A DNA stretch of 64,000 nucleotides, taken from Incurvaria masculella. Taxonomy: Eukaryota; Arthropoda; Insecta; Lepidoptera; Incurvariidae. The notes beneath the pieces are model-generated. The model was given only the letters and a program-made list of their open reading frames with translations. It was not told where the DNA came from and did no database searches. The stretch spans positions 6,470,501 to 6,534,500 of the forward strand of contig OX335651.1 in the NCBI GenBank assembly GCA_946894095.1, written 5' to 3'. Within the stretch, counting starts at the first letter, position 1, and each line of letters begins with the position of its first letter. Positions 48,990 through 58,860 of the stretch are shown here, one piece after another. Position numbers and translations under genes: made by a program.

Positions 48990-49725
48990 CCAACCCATCC
49001 CTCTTGCTAAAGGCGTTAGGCAGGGGGATGTGATCTCACCCAAGCTCTTCACAAGCGCATCGGAATATGTGTTCAAGACGCTTGAATGGGACAACATGGG
49101 TATCAACGTTAATTAATATTTTCCTCAGTCATCTTCGCTTCGCCGATCACATTGTTCTTGTGTCAAATTCCCGAGTTCAGCTTCAAACAATGCTGGAAGA
49201 CCTTTATAAAGATAAGTAGTAGAAAGATAGGTAGGTCTGAAGATGAACCGGGATAAAATCAAGGTCATGGCGACTGAGGGTATGACGGGAGGACAAATTG
49301 TTATCTCGGTCAAATCCTGCGGCTTGGTATACAAAGACTGTCTTTGGAGGCTAAGCGACGGATTCAACTGGGTTGGGCTGCCTTCGGAAAGCTTAAATTC
49401 GCTCTGAGGTCTGACCTTTCGCAAAATTTAAAGACCCGAACATATGACCAGTGCGTCCTCCCAGTTATGAGTGGGCTGGTCACGTCAGCCGACGAGATGA
49501 CGACCGTTAGAGTAACCGTGTCCTACACTGGCGGCCGTGGACAGGCAAACGGAGTGTGGGAAAACCACCCACCAGGTGGAAAGACGGCATCAAGTGCGTC
49601 GGGGAAAGCAGTGGGTCCGTACCGCTGAGGGCCGGTAGGACTGGAGAAGGATTGGAGAGGCGTATGTCCCACAGTGGTCGCAAACACGCTGACGGATTGA
49701 CTGACTGTTCTCAAACCATTGTACT
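48990..49725 (+). pseudogene. RTE-type LINE fragment, plus strand
   Basis: Reads VRQGDVISPKLFTSASEYVF, LSHLRFADHIVLVS, a LEAKRRIQLGWAAFGKL segment, and TRTYDQCVLPVMSG with several frame changes. Aligns to the minus copy at 45088-48010 and shares its ADH in place of ADD. It lacks about 35 bp present in the minus copy near 49290. Confidence 0.8.
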
Positions 49726-49881
49726 CTTATTTTTTTGTAGGTGGTAGCATTTAAAGGTTTAATATTATGTCGTTTTTTTTGCTGTAAGAATAATAACTCA
49801 TCAGAAGGACTAAATCGTACACAGGTTTTAAAATGTTTTCTTGTTGCCACTGGAGTGTGCATCGCTTTAAGGTCCTTTCTT

Positions 49882-50632
49882 CAACCCCTGTCAGCCCATG
49901 CCTACGAGATTAGAGGCGCACGCTTTACATTCGGCGACGGAGCTCCTCATTACATAATTCAAATTTGATTGAATGTAAACCTAATGTAATGAAGAATTTT
50001 AATAGTCATAATAAAATAAATCGCCACAAAGTTACTATTCTTTTATTCACAGGACTTTAGGTTAAATATTCATGGTTATTTCCATCCTTTAAACATATAA
50101 ATGTATATGTTTTCTATAACTAATACATAAATATTTTTACAGAGCTTTTCAGGTATTATTTAAACTATACCTACGACTTAAGAGCTGTTAATTTAAAATT
50201 CCGCTTCGGTTTGGATACATTGCAACTTTGTTACGATAAATTAAAAGAGATACGTAAATAAAGAAAAGAGAGTGACGCCAAAGCTTACTAAACTTCCTTA
50301 ATATGTGAGTGACGATGTGGACATGTACTTTTGTATAGACCCGGCAACGTTGCGTATATATTTATAGAAAACATATACATTGAAATGTTTAAAGAATGGA
50401 AATATACTCTAGAATATTTACCCTAAATTCATGTGAATTAAAGAATAGTAACTTTGAGATACTTCACTTATGGGTTTAAGTTTTGTGGCGATTTATTTTA
50501 TTATGACTATTAAAAAATCTTCATTACGTTATGTTTACATACAATCTGATTAAAATTTTGTAATAACGAGGCCCGTGGCAGAATTTAAAGCGTGCGCCTC
50601 TAATGCCGTAGGCATGGGCTGACTGGAGTTGC
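49882..50632. mobile_element. Smaller foldback element nested in the large one
   Basis: Left arm 49882-50116, right arm 50365-50632, spacer about 250 bp. Shared blocks: GTCAGCCCATGCCTACG, TTAGAGGCGCACGCTTTA, AATAGTCATAATAAAATAAA, TCGCCACAAA, AAAGTTACTATTCTTT and AATGTATATGTTTTCT. The right arm has a ~30-bp extra segment. No coding capacity. Confidence 0.8.
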
Positions 50633-50811
50633 GATTCCCTACGTTGAATGATCCATACGGTAGATTCCGAAAGCATATGTATATGAAACTTCCGGTTTTT
50701 ACTCTTCAAGTATGCGGAACTATGTGCATCATAACCTAAAGTTAACTTGAGTTAAACTTAGTTAATAATTAGATACGACAATGCCCTAATATCACGTAAT
50801 CAATCAGTACC

Positions 50812-51391
50812 TATATCACAAATATTTCATTTTGGTTTTTTTTACCCTATTCAAGATGAGTTCTGATCAATAAAAACATCACTGTTTATAGATAGACATA
50901 TCACAAAACTGTTATATTATATTAATTTAACAATTGATGAATATAAGAACTGGGCGCATCCGACGTTCAACATGGCCGCGTAGGAAACGTGCCAGGCTGA
51001 GGGCAGCCAACCTAATTTTTTTATGAAGTATGTTCATAAGACTATCGAATGGTGGTATTGTCATCTTGTTACTCGATGACGTATTTTTTTTTATTTTTTG
51101 ACATTTTAAAACCGGCCAACCTCAGAACGTGCCAGGGTAGGACGAGCCAACCTACTTTTTTTTAGCTTTTCTTGATGACCTTTACCGATTGTGCTAGGTC
51201 TCATGTTGTTACTCGATGACGTTAAATTCTACCAAAAAAGTGATTTAATATTACCTACTGCACAAAACGTTCCAGGTTTGGGTCAGGCAACCTAGTATTT
51301 TTAGGAAGCCTATTCTAATCCGCACAACCACAAATGGGTCCCATGGTGTTACTCGATGACGTAGGGTTGACGACGGTCCGCTCTCGTACTA
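50812..51391 (-). repeat. Right terminal inverted repeat with three 140-bp subrepeats
   Basis: Reverse complement of the left arm. GTTACTCGATGACGT recurs near 51068, 51208 and 51348. Differences from the left arm are few in the outer 500 bp and more frequent in the innermost ~80 bp (for example around AAACAGTGATG). Confidence 0.85.
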
Positions 51392-51423
51392 TATCTCATT
51401 ACTCTTTCGAGACCGTCCAAAGA

Positions 51424-51606
51424 TTAATTCGAAATCCGAACGGAATTACGTATGCCCACTCGCGGCGTGCCCCGCCACGGGGGCTGTATAATCTCCTGGT
51501 GTTTCTGCGCGGCCGGCGGCATCGGCGGGCCTCCCGCCGCGTCCCCGCGCGCCCCCGCGGCGGCACCGGCGGCGACGGCGGCGTCAAATCCGACCACTGC
51601 TGCCAT
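51424..51606 (-). CDS. Candidate GC-rich small CDS or first coding exon (60 codons)
   Basis: On the minus strand, ATGG in good context (TGTAACAATGG) opens 60 codons. The first 18 are Ala/Val/Gly-rich (MAAVVGFDAAVAAGAAAGAR), followed by PPMPPAAQKHQEIIQPPWRG, then a stop at 51424. GC-rich third positions contrast with the AT-rich flanks. A donor such as CATAC/GTAATT could end it as an exon. No family recognised. It lies 33 bp outside the right end of the large element, so if it belongs to a gene running leftward the element would lie in its intron or break it. Confidence 0.3.
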   Translation of the reverse strand: MAAVVGFDAAVAAGAAAGARGDAAGGPPMPPAAQKHQEIIQPPWRGTPRVGIRNSVRISN

Positions 51607-51747
51607 TGTTACACTATTCGAATAGTGAGGGGATTTGGCTGCCGACTGCGGGTCACGCCTATCGATGGATTTTAGGTGGGCCCGTAGCATCGGAAAATTA
51701 CCCGCCTCTTATAAATGTGGTTTACTTATAAATGTGGAATTCATGTA

Positions 51748-51930
51748 TAATCGACCGTGATGTATATACACAATAATTAAATAAATAAAGCTCTAAAAAG
51801 AACTATTTAATCAGTGTACTGCAAGGCTGGACTTGTATCAAACCCCAAAAAGTCCGTCTACCGAATCCGCCACCTGCTGCCATGAATTTGGAATTCGACC
51901 GTCCCTCTTCTCTTCCCGTAATCAATGCAC
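51748..51930 (+). repeat. Dispersed repeat B, copy 2
   Basis: Colinear with 8515-8705: ATCGACCGTGA, ACTGCAAGG, GCCACCTGCTG, AATTTGGAATTC, CCCGTAATCAATGC. Non-coding. Confidence 0.55.
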
Positions 51931-53081
51931 CCTTAAAATTTTCAATTTGTTTTACTTATTCAATTACTTCAATTATTATTTAGTAATTTTTACGATAGTA
52001 TACACCAGAAATTGTAAACTATATGCATGCTTACTGTTGTTCTGTTTTATGGTATCTAATCTATCTAATTAATGTAAATGCTAATTATCTATGGCTTAAA
52101 ATAAGATAAAATGACCTATCTGAGTGTAGCTCTTCTACCAATTTGACGAAATTAAATACAATACAATACTAACCCAATGTTTATATACGATTGTATATGT
52201 ACGTATATATACGATTCAACTCTTTACCTGCGTTAGGTGCGCATATCATCCGTTGAAAAAGAGACTAACTTTATTTATGTACATTATAATACATTTCGTT
52301 TTATTAATCATCTAAAAAAACGTGCAGTTTTGTTTTATCGATAGCTATCAAATTGTGCCACTCTAGTCACCATGATTAAGCTTTTTCGTGTCATTACTGA
52401 AGCGTGTTATGATCTACCCTACCTATTACGTCAATGCCCTACCTACGGATTTTAGTGATTACTTTTTCATTGAATCCGAAATATGATTGTTCGATACTTT
52501 TCGGTGTTCAGCCCCATGCTAGTTGTTGCGGTGGGTGGTAGATATTAATCCTTATGATCCTCTGGGCCACTCACTATTTATGGTTGGGTGACTAGGAGTT
52601 TTCTGTATATATTATTTCTCATTTCTGTTTTACGAAATATATATATTTTTGGGGAACTACTATTTTCTCATGTTCTCTATTTCTAGCTCATGGAACGAGC
52701 AGATGGTTGAGTAAAGGTAAACCATATAACGAACCACCAACTACTTAGAAAATTTTACCATTTTAGCATGCACAGTGACCGTTTTCAACTGAGGTTGGCC
52801 GTAGCTCGAATTTACCTGAAACTGTAGGTCCCGAAAAGTCCTTTGCACGTTTTCGTTTTCAAAAGTCGAGTTAATTTTATTGGCAGGTGTAAGATTTTTT
52901 CTCCCTTTATATGGTGTCTTATAGTATTATATGATGTATGGAGTTGTATGATGTTGGTTAGAGTTGTATGGAGTTTTATGATATTTTAATATGCTGCATG
53001 ATGCTGTATGGCGTTGGGTGGTCTCGTTTGGTGTTGTATGATGTATGGCTGTATGCCCGTTCACTTTTTAATCTACAAAGG
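51931..53081. other. Gene-free stretch with a degenerate minisatellite
   Basis: AT-rich with no exon. At about 52915-53050 there are irregular copies of a GTTGTATGATG/GAGTTGTATGG motif of about 10-12 bp. Confidence 0.5.
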
Positions 53082-53381
53082 CATATGAACACATGGTATC
53101 AACACATGCTTTCTTTGAGAAAGAACAGATAGTTTGCGAAAATTTATCATAAATATAATGACGCATCAGGTAGGTATGTTTTATCTCCCTCCAACTCGTG
53201 GTACTGGTGCTTCAAGTTGACTTCTCACTCCCATATGAACACATGGTATCAACACATGCTTTCTTTGAGAAAGAACAGATAGTTTGCGAAAATTTATCAT
53301 AAATATAATGACGCATCAGGTAGGTATGTTTTATCTCCCTCCAACTCGTGGTACTGGTGCTTCAAGTTGACTTCTCACTCC
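53082..53381 (+). repeat. Perfect 150-bp tandem duplication
   Basis: Units 53082-53231 and 53232-53381 are identical base for base as read, from CATATGAACACATGGTATCA to CTTCTCACTCCC. Non-coding. Confidence 0.95.
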
Positions 53382-53780
53382 CACACTGTGCTCGTACTAT
53401 AGGCATAGCGCGCTCGTACAATCGCTCATTTACATAGAAACTAACAGTTTCTGTGCAAGCTATACATACAAAGTTGGTCCGTCACCCGGATGGAAAGGGA
53501 GTGATTACCCTAAATACTGAAGGTAGGAAATTTCTTTAGAGCAAACATTAATGAATTTAAAAAAACAGCTCATATTACAAAAAAAATAATTCTGAAAGCT
53601 TGTTGCGATATTTCCGGTGTAATGACGCTGAATGCCTACAGCGTTTAAGAATAATTTTAATTTTTGAAGGTGGATCATGAAGTTATACCAGTACGTAACA
53701 AGTAACGAAATAAGATCCCTAATTTCAAAATAAACCTTACAGAGAGCTAACAAATTATCCACAATGAGCTAACAACCTAC

Positions 53781-53863
53781 TCATTTTTCTCGTGACTATC
53801 GGCTGCTGGCCGGCGGCGGTTTGGCAACAGCGCGCCCTGCAGTTTGCCACGATTAGACGCCAT
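53781..53863 (-). CDS. Candidate first coding exon (MASNRGKLQGALLP...)
   Basis: On the minus strand, AAGAAAATGGCG is a strong initiation context. It opens MASNRGKLQGALLPNRRRP and ADSHEKN (27 codons plus 2 bases) before a possible donor A/GTAGGT. Upstream (53864-53943) is GC- and CpG-rich, as for a 5' UTR or promoter. Basic, low-complexity N-terminus; protein not recognised. No downstream exon was found within the window. Confidence 0.3.
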
Positions 53864-54199
53864 TTTCTTGATCGCCGCTTAAAAGCCGTCAAAGAAAGCG
53901 TTTTAGAATCGCTCGCGGCGACACAGCGGGGACGGGAGTGCAATGTTGCTGTTTGATGAATAGGTTACAAGACAACTCATATTTTGGTATAAAGGTACAT
54001 TTTGAATGTAATTTTGTTTGTATTCGGGATATTTAGCAACTCTTGGTGCAGGTGCGGGCCTGTAGGGTGGCCTCATCTCAGTAAGCTATTTCTTACTGTC
54101 ATTTTTTTTTCCTGGAAAATACAGATATTTACATAAAAATAAAAACATACGTACATATAATATAGCTTTCTTAAGTGATTTAATTCTGATAACTTTTAG

Positions 54200-54480
54200 G
54201 GGTAGGGAAACTGTTCGGTAGCTCAGTGTGCGACGCCTTGCGATTCGATAAGCTGGGGAAACGCCTCTGTGCGCGGTTAGATTCTGGATTGGTGACCATT
54301 TTCAACCGTTGAGGCTGTCATTGGACGGATCAGATCTCCTCATCACCCCAAAGGTTGACTGGAAGAAATCACTCCTAGTGATAAGTCCGCCTTTGTGCAA
54401 TTTTGTTGTTGTTTCGAATTGTTTTTGTAATTGTACTTGTTTTCTATTGCACAATAAAGAATTTATTCATTCATTCATTC
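54200..54480 (+). mobile_element. SINE-like element with a 5S rRNA-derived head and a different tail
   Basis: The head contains GGTAGCTCAGTGTGCGACGC and then GCGCGGTTAGATTCTGGATT and GGTGACC. The 5S gene has GCGCGGTTAGTACTTGGATG then GGTGACC at this place. The body continues AAATCACTCCTAGTGATAAG, a TTGTTGTTTCGAATTG tract, CACAATAAAGAATTTATTC and an ATTC repeat tail, a LINE-type 3' end unlike family S. Confidence 0.65.
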
Positions 54481-54540
54481 ATCAGGTAATCAAATACGTT
54501 ATGATACCCTTGACTACGGTCAGATCGATCATTAAAGATA

Positions 54541-54847
54541 AAACCGGCCAAGTGCGAGTGGGACTCGCACACGAAGAGTTACGTACAATCGTACAAGATT
54601 TAACACCAAAAAATTACGTTTTTTATGCCCCCCCCCCCTTTTTTTTCATTATGTTTTAATGTTACCTATTTGCTGTTTTAGCGGCAAAATAAATACATTC
54701 TCTGTGAAATTTTCAGCTGTTTACCAATCAAAGTTCATGAGATACAGCCTGTGACAGACGGACGGACATACGGACGGATGGGCGGACGGACAGCGGATGC
54801 TTAGTAATAGGGTTCCGATAGGACCCTTTGGGTACGGAACCCTAAAA
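54541..54847 (+). repeat. Dispersed repeat A, copy 3
   Basis: AAACCGGCCAAGTGCGAGTG through GGGTACGGAACCCTAAAAA. It has an expanded GGACGGAC array (54758-54792). Confidence 0.85.
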
Positions 54848-55534
54848 AGTTACAAGTTTCATTACAGGAACAATTCACATGAACCATTTTTAGATGGCAT
54901 GGATAGGTACGCATTTCACACAACGTTTCGCCAACTCTGAGATCAACGCTCGAGGTCGTAAGTCAGTTAATTAACGAAATAATCACAGCGGGGGAGCTCA
55001 AAGGTTCTGGCCCAGGGAACTAGCAAAAGTAAAGGCCGGAGCGTGCCGGGGGCGCAGGATGGTTATCCTTTGTGAATTATGATAATATGAATCAGTGAGC
55101 CGCGCTATCCTCTGCCATCCGCTCTGGAGGTGCCTGGCTAATCTTGCAACAACACAATTTGTAATCTGAATGTATTATGCGAGCCCGCCCGAGCGGATAG
55201 TGGCGAACGGTCGACTAACAAAATGTCGAATTTTGCAAACTTTAACGGGATGTGAGCGACGAAGTAGATGGCGCCACGTAGCTATTTTTGCCGTAACTCT
55301 TTAAAATATGAAGTTACGAAATTCAGTTGTAGTGGTGAGAACATTAAGCAGTTGTGTCTTTAATCTTAAAAACAAGTACAAAAATAAACTGAAATGAATT
55401 AGACATTCTGAAGATGTATTCTGTAGATGATAAAGAGTAGTCATTTCCAATTAGGAACTTTTTTTGCTAAGCCTCATAATAGTCTCGCAATTCTGTAATT
55501 TTCTTCTTTCATGCACTGAAAAAATATCAGTGAA

Positions 55535-55650
55535 TCTAACTGTAATTCCGATAACAGTCTTAAAACGTTCAAATAGAGCCAACGAAGTAAATCGGATACT
55601 CTCCTTGAATAAAAACAGTTTTCTACATAATCATTAAATGTTACTGCAAT
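55535..55650 (+). repeat. Dispersed repeat C, copy 2
   Basis: Matches 19975-20105 in order (ACTGTAATTCCGATAACAGT, CAAATAGAGCCAACGAAGTA, AATCGG). Diverged, non-coding. Confidence 0.45.
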
Positions 55651-57699
55651 TTTTTTTTCTTTTTTATCAGTCCGCAATAACTTTTCTCGCTTACATTTTC
55701 CTTAACTGTGTAAAAACTGTTTCTAGCTGTAAAGGTATTGTGCAATCTGTTATAATTACTGTACCTCTTGAATATGGACGCCTACTTTGTAGTCAGCCGT
55801 AATGTTCATTAAGTAAAAACCACCGTTTCAAAATCATCTGATCTGTCACATGTGTTCTTTTCGGTAAACATTACTGTTTAATATGCACTGTTTTGGCTCG
55901 TTATTACATACTTACCGTAATAGATTATCTAGTAGCAATGAGAAATTCTCTACAGTAAATGACTAAATTAACTAATATGATTAATAAATGACTAATAAAA
56001 CAGTAAACAGTTGCCGTAATTTATTTAATTGTTTCTGCTATGTGTGCTTAACAATACGGTTACAATGAATTAAAATAATGTATCCACAAAAAACGGGTGC
56101 CAATAACCCGTATTTCTGTAAGCAGTGGCAAACTTTGTAAACTTAGGGTCGAGTGCACGAAAGAACAAAAAATCAAAATCAACGTCAAAGTATGATCAAA
56201 CACGTCACTTTGTGTGGACAGTATGGAAGGAACTCTATGCGGTTCACTAAAAGTGACGTATTTGAACATTGTTTAACTCGGCCGTTTCTTCGTGCAACCG
56301 GGCCTCAGACTAAGCGGACGTAGAAAAAAATTCGGCTACGTTTCTCGTCAGTTCTTCTTCGCCGTGAATGCTGAACTGGCTAATGATAAAATATGAGAAA
56401 TCCGAGTGCAGTGCGCTGCCTGTGGATGATGAATAAACAATAAATAATAACATTTAGATAATAATTTTATCTTATACATAGAATAAGTACGTGATTTGAT
56501 TCTTTGCTACAGGTTATATTAAAATCTAATACATTTTATCAAATTGACTGTGTTATTGTGAAATTCCAATAATTTGACAAGTAATGTGTATCCCGATGTA
56601 GCCCAGCCGGTGAGAGGTGTCCCCGGGGGCATTTCCCATTATTTATGGACACGTAATATGCTTTCCGTTATTCCGTTTGGATGTGCGCTGGTGCAATGTT
56701 GCGTGAGACTTGGTAGTTATTTTATCGAGTTAGGTATTTACTTGCTCGCTTGCATGTTGTACCGAATAATGAGCTGTGGGACTCATTGTCTGTGACATAG
56801 AAAATAATAGAATACGTCGTAAGATGTGTGAGTGAGAGAAAGTAGACAAATGGCATAATTGTATAAATACAGGAATGTAGAGCTTTATGAGACCAAAACT
56901 ATCTAGGACTGTGTTTTTAGAGTTATAACTCAATCATAGTATCGCGAGCCGAGGTGTATTGGGCTTTTCTGAGCACCTGTGGCTCTCAGCATACCACAGT
57001 TATCGGTGTTTCATTAAAAAATCCTAATGAAATACCAACCAGCACCTCGAAACAGCTAATTTCATCTCATTTGGCGAAACCACGCTCGTTTTTGGGAATG
57101 GCCCGTTTAGCCGCGGCCGGCGCGCCGCCGCCATCGCACCGCGGCCATGTGTGCTCAGACCCGGGTGGCCACCCGCCGAGTTGTGCGCTCGGACAATAGG
57201 AAATTGAGAGGTCACACCGCGGCTACTGTACGCGCAGGCCCAGTATGCCGATGAGACTGCAGGCCGCCAGCGCCCCGGGAGGGCTATTTTCTAAGGGTCT
57301 GCACAGTTGACGTTTTCATCGGTATTTATTGAGGTTGCGTTAACCGTGAGCATTAAATTTAGTATTTAATCAATGGTATTATTTTCTAGTTATATGACAA
57401 ACTAGATTCAAACTTTATCATGTGAAACGTTCAGTAAAATTACGTTTTATTTACTGAGAGATGAGCAGTGTGAATAAATATGAGAAAAACAGGGAAAAAA
57501 CTGCTTTAAATCTAAAAGTAGTTACTTAATTTAAATTACATATTCCAAAATAACTCTCTATAAAATGAAACACAATTAAATTTTTATATGTAATAGTTTA
57601 ATTGTTAATTTAGGTTTTAATGAAATAGTATTTATCGCTGAGAAAACCTTAGAGGGATCTATCTTTTAAATGATTTGTAATTTTATTTATTTAAAGGCA

Positions 57700-57795
57700 C
57701 TATGGCACGTAAGGAACATCCTGGCACGACACTTGGTTCCTATCTGGTGTATTGGGGTCACCATGTGGAAATTCATTAGCCATTCATGTTCAGCT
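57700..57795 (+). repeat. SINE family S 3' fragment
   Basis: CATCCTGGCACGACACTTGG, GGTGTATTGGGGTCACCATG and ATTAGCCATTCATGTTCAGC correspond to the distal body and tail. Confidence 0.55.
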
Positions 57796-58374
57796 AGATA
57801 CAAAATAGCCTTGCTTAAAAACTCGAAAAAATATAAAAATGATAAAATACGTTAGTCTACCAAAATGTAATAACTCGTTTTGTGTTTAGAAATAATGTTT
57901 TTTTTAAGTAACTTAGCATATTACCTACAGATCCGCATACGTCCTAACACATTTTATTATTGGATCGACTTGATATCTGATCACTATGGTTTAATATGAC
58001 AATACGTCGATTTTGTCCGATCAGAAATAATATGAATAAAAGATTAAAAGTTGCATGAAGTTTATCACAATTTACTTGCATATTTATACGTAATAATGTT
58101 TATTCGAAGTTCCTAAATATTGGGTCCGTAGACAGCAACCGCCTCCGCGCCATCTTTGTTGCTGTAGAACATAGATGTTTAATGGCAACGACATATTTAG
58201 TTACAACACGCTTGTTGTTAGGATACAAGGATGAAAAACTTAGGAATTTGTAATTTTCGTAGGTTTTGTGTTCTGTACTTATTTGGGTAATTCTTTATTA
58301 CAGATTTTTCCAATTAGAAGTATATTTGTGCAAATTTAAATTTAATAGCAGCAACAATAGAACTTTGGGAGGAT

Positions 58375-58665
58375 AAATAGGGGAAGCAGCTATCATCCAA
58401 TCCGATAGTATCCACCCGGGTGGGACTAACGCTGGTAGGGTTAGGCCCGACTGGGTGGGGAACTCGGGGCACGGCACCTACAACTTTACATGGATTCCGA
58501 ACCATAAAATAGCTCGAATCAGCACTTATCAAACTCTGAAAGAAAAAGGAAGTATTGCATGACCGGGGCAGGAATTTGAACCCATGAACTCAGGTATGGA
58601 AGGCAAGTCCACCCGCCCCCGAAATACGAGCCGCTCAACCACTCTCAAGTTTGAAGGGGACAGAC
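58375..58665 (-). mobile_element. tRNA-headed SINE family S
   Basis: Inverted body with GTATCCACCCGGGTGGGACT and ACATGGATTCCGAACCATAA. The head includes the B box (GGAATTTGAACCCATGAACT, inverted) and AATACGAGCCGCTCAACCAC at its 5' end. Confidence 0.7.
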
Positions 58666-58689
58666 GGATAGAAAAAGAGATAGACAAAT

Positions 58690-58860
58690 GGTATATACTG
58701 GATATCCATTCCATACCGGTCAATATAGCCGTGCCCGAATAATGAAGGTCTTGTCCGGGCGGACTTAGACCTTTCACCTAGTAAGTACCTAGGAAACCCA
58801 CAATTTAACATGGGTTCCGAACTATGGAATGACACGTATTCTTCATCATTTCTACATCAG
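58690..58860 (-). mobile_element. SINE family S, partial
   Basis: Contains GGTCAATATAGCCGTGCCCG, AATGAAGGTCTTGTCCGGGC, CACCTAGTAAGTACCTAGG and AACATGGGTTCCGAACTATG. Head missing. Confidence 0.6.

Larger units (their letters stand above)
42442..51391. mobile_element. ~8.95-kb foldback-like element with long terminal inverted repeats
   Basis: The two ends (42442-43022 and 50812-51391) are ~580-bp inverted repeats, almost identical over their outer ~500 bp by eye. The homology stops sharply at TAGTACGAGAGCGG on both sides, with unrelated flanks. A TAT or TA target duplication is possible (CTACTAT on the left, TATCTC on the right) but not certain. The interior consists of broken retroelements and a second foldback element. 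No transposase frame was found. The architecture resembles Drosophila foldback or Galileo-type elements; superfamily is not assigned. Confidence 0.75.
54848..58374. other. Gene-free stretch
   Basis: Contains repeat C copy 2 (55535-55650), a GC-rich island at 57100-57290 without a readable exon, and a family S tail fragment (57700-57795). An ATG at 55223 opening MSNFANFNG before GTGAGC is too short to call. Confidence 0.4.

Noticed and set aside
43022..50812. Host gene cargo or transposase inside the large TIR element
   Set aside because: All readable protein segments are reverse transcriptases of LINE or Penelope type; none looks like a transposase or host protein.
54200..54300. Possible functional 5S rRNA gene
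   Set aside because: Only parts match 5S; it is fused to a SINE/LINE-type tail and lacks intact 5' and 3' stems and a terminator.
55223..55251. Possible start exon MSNFANFNG before GTGAGC
   Set aside because: Only 29 bases, no supporting exon, so indistinguishable from chance.
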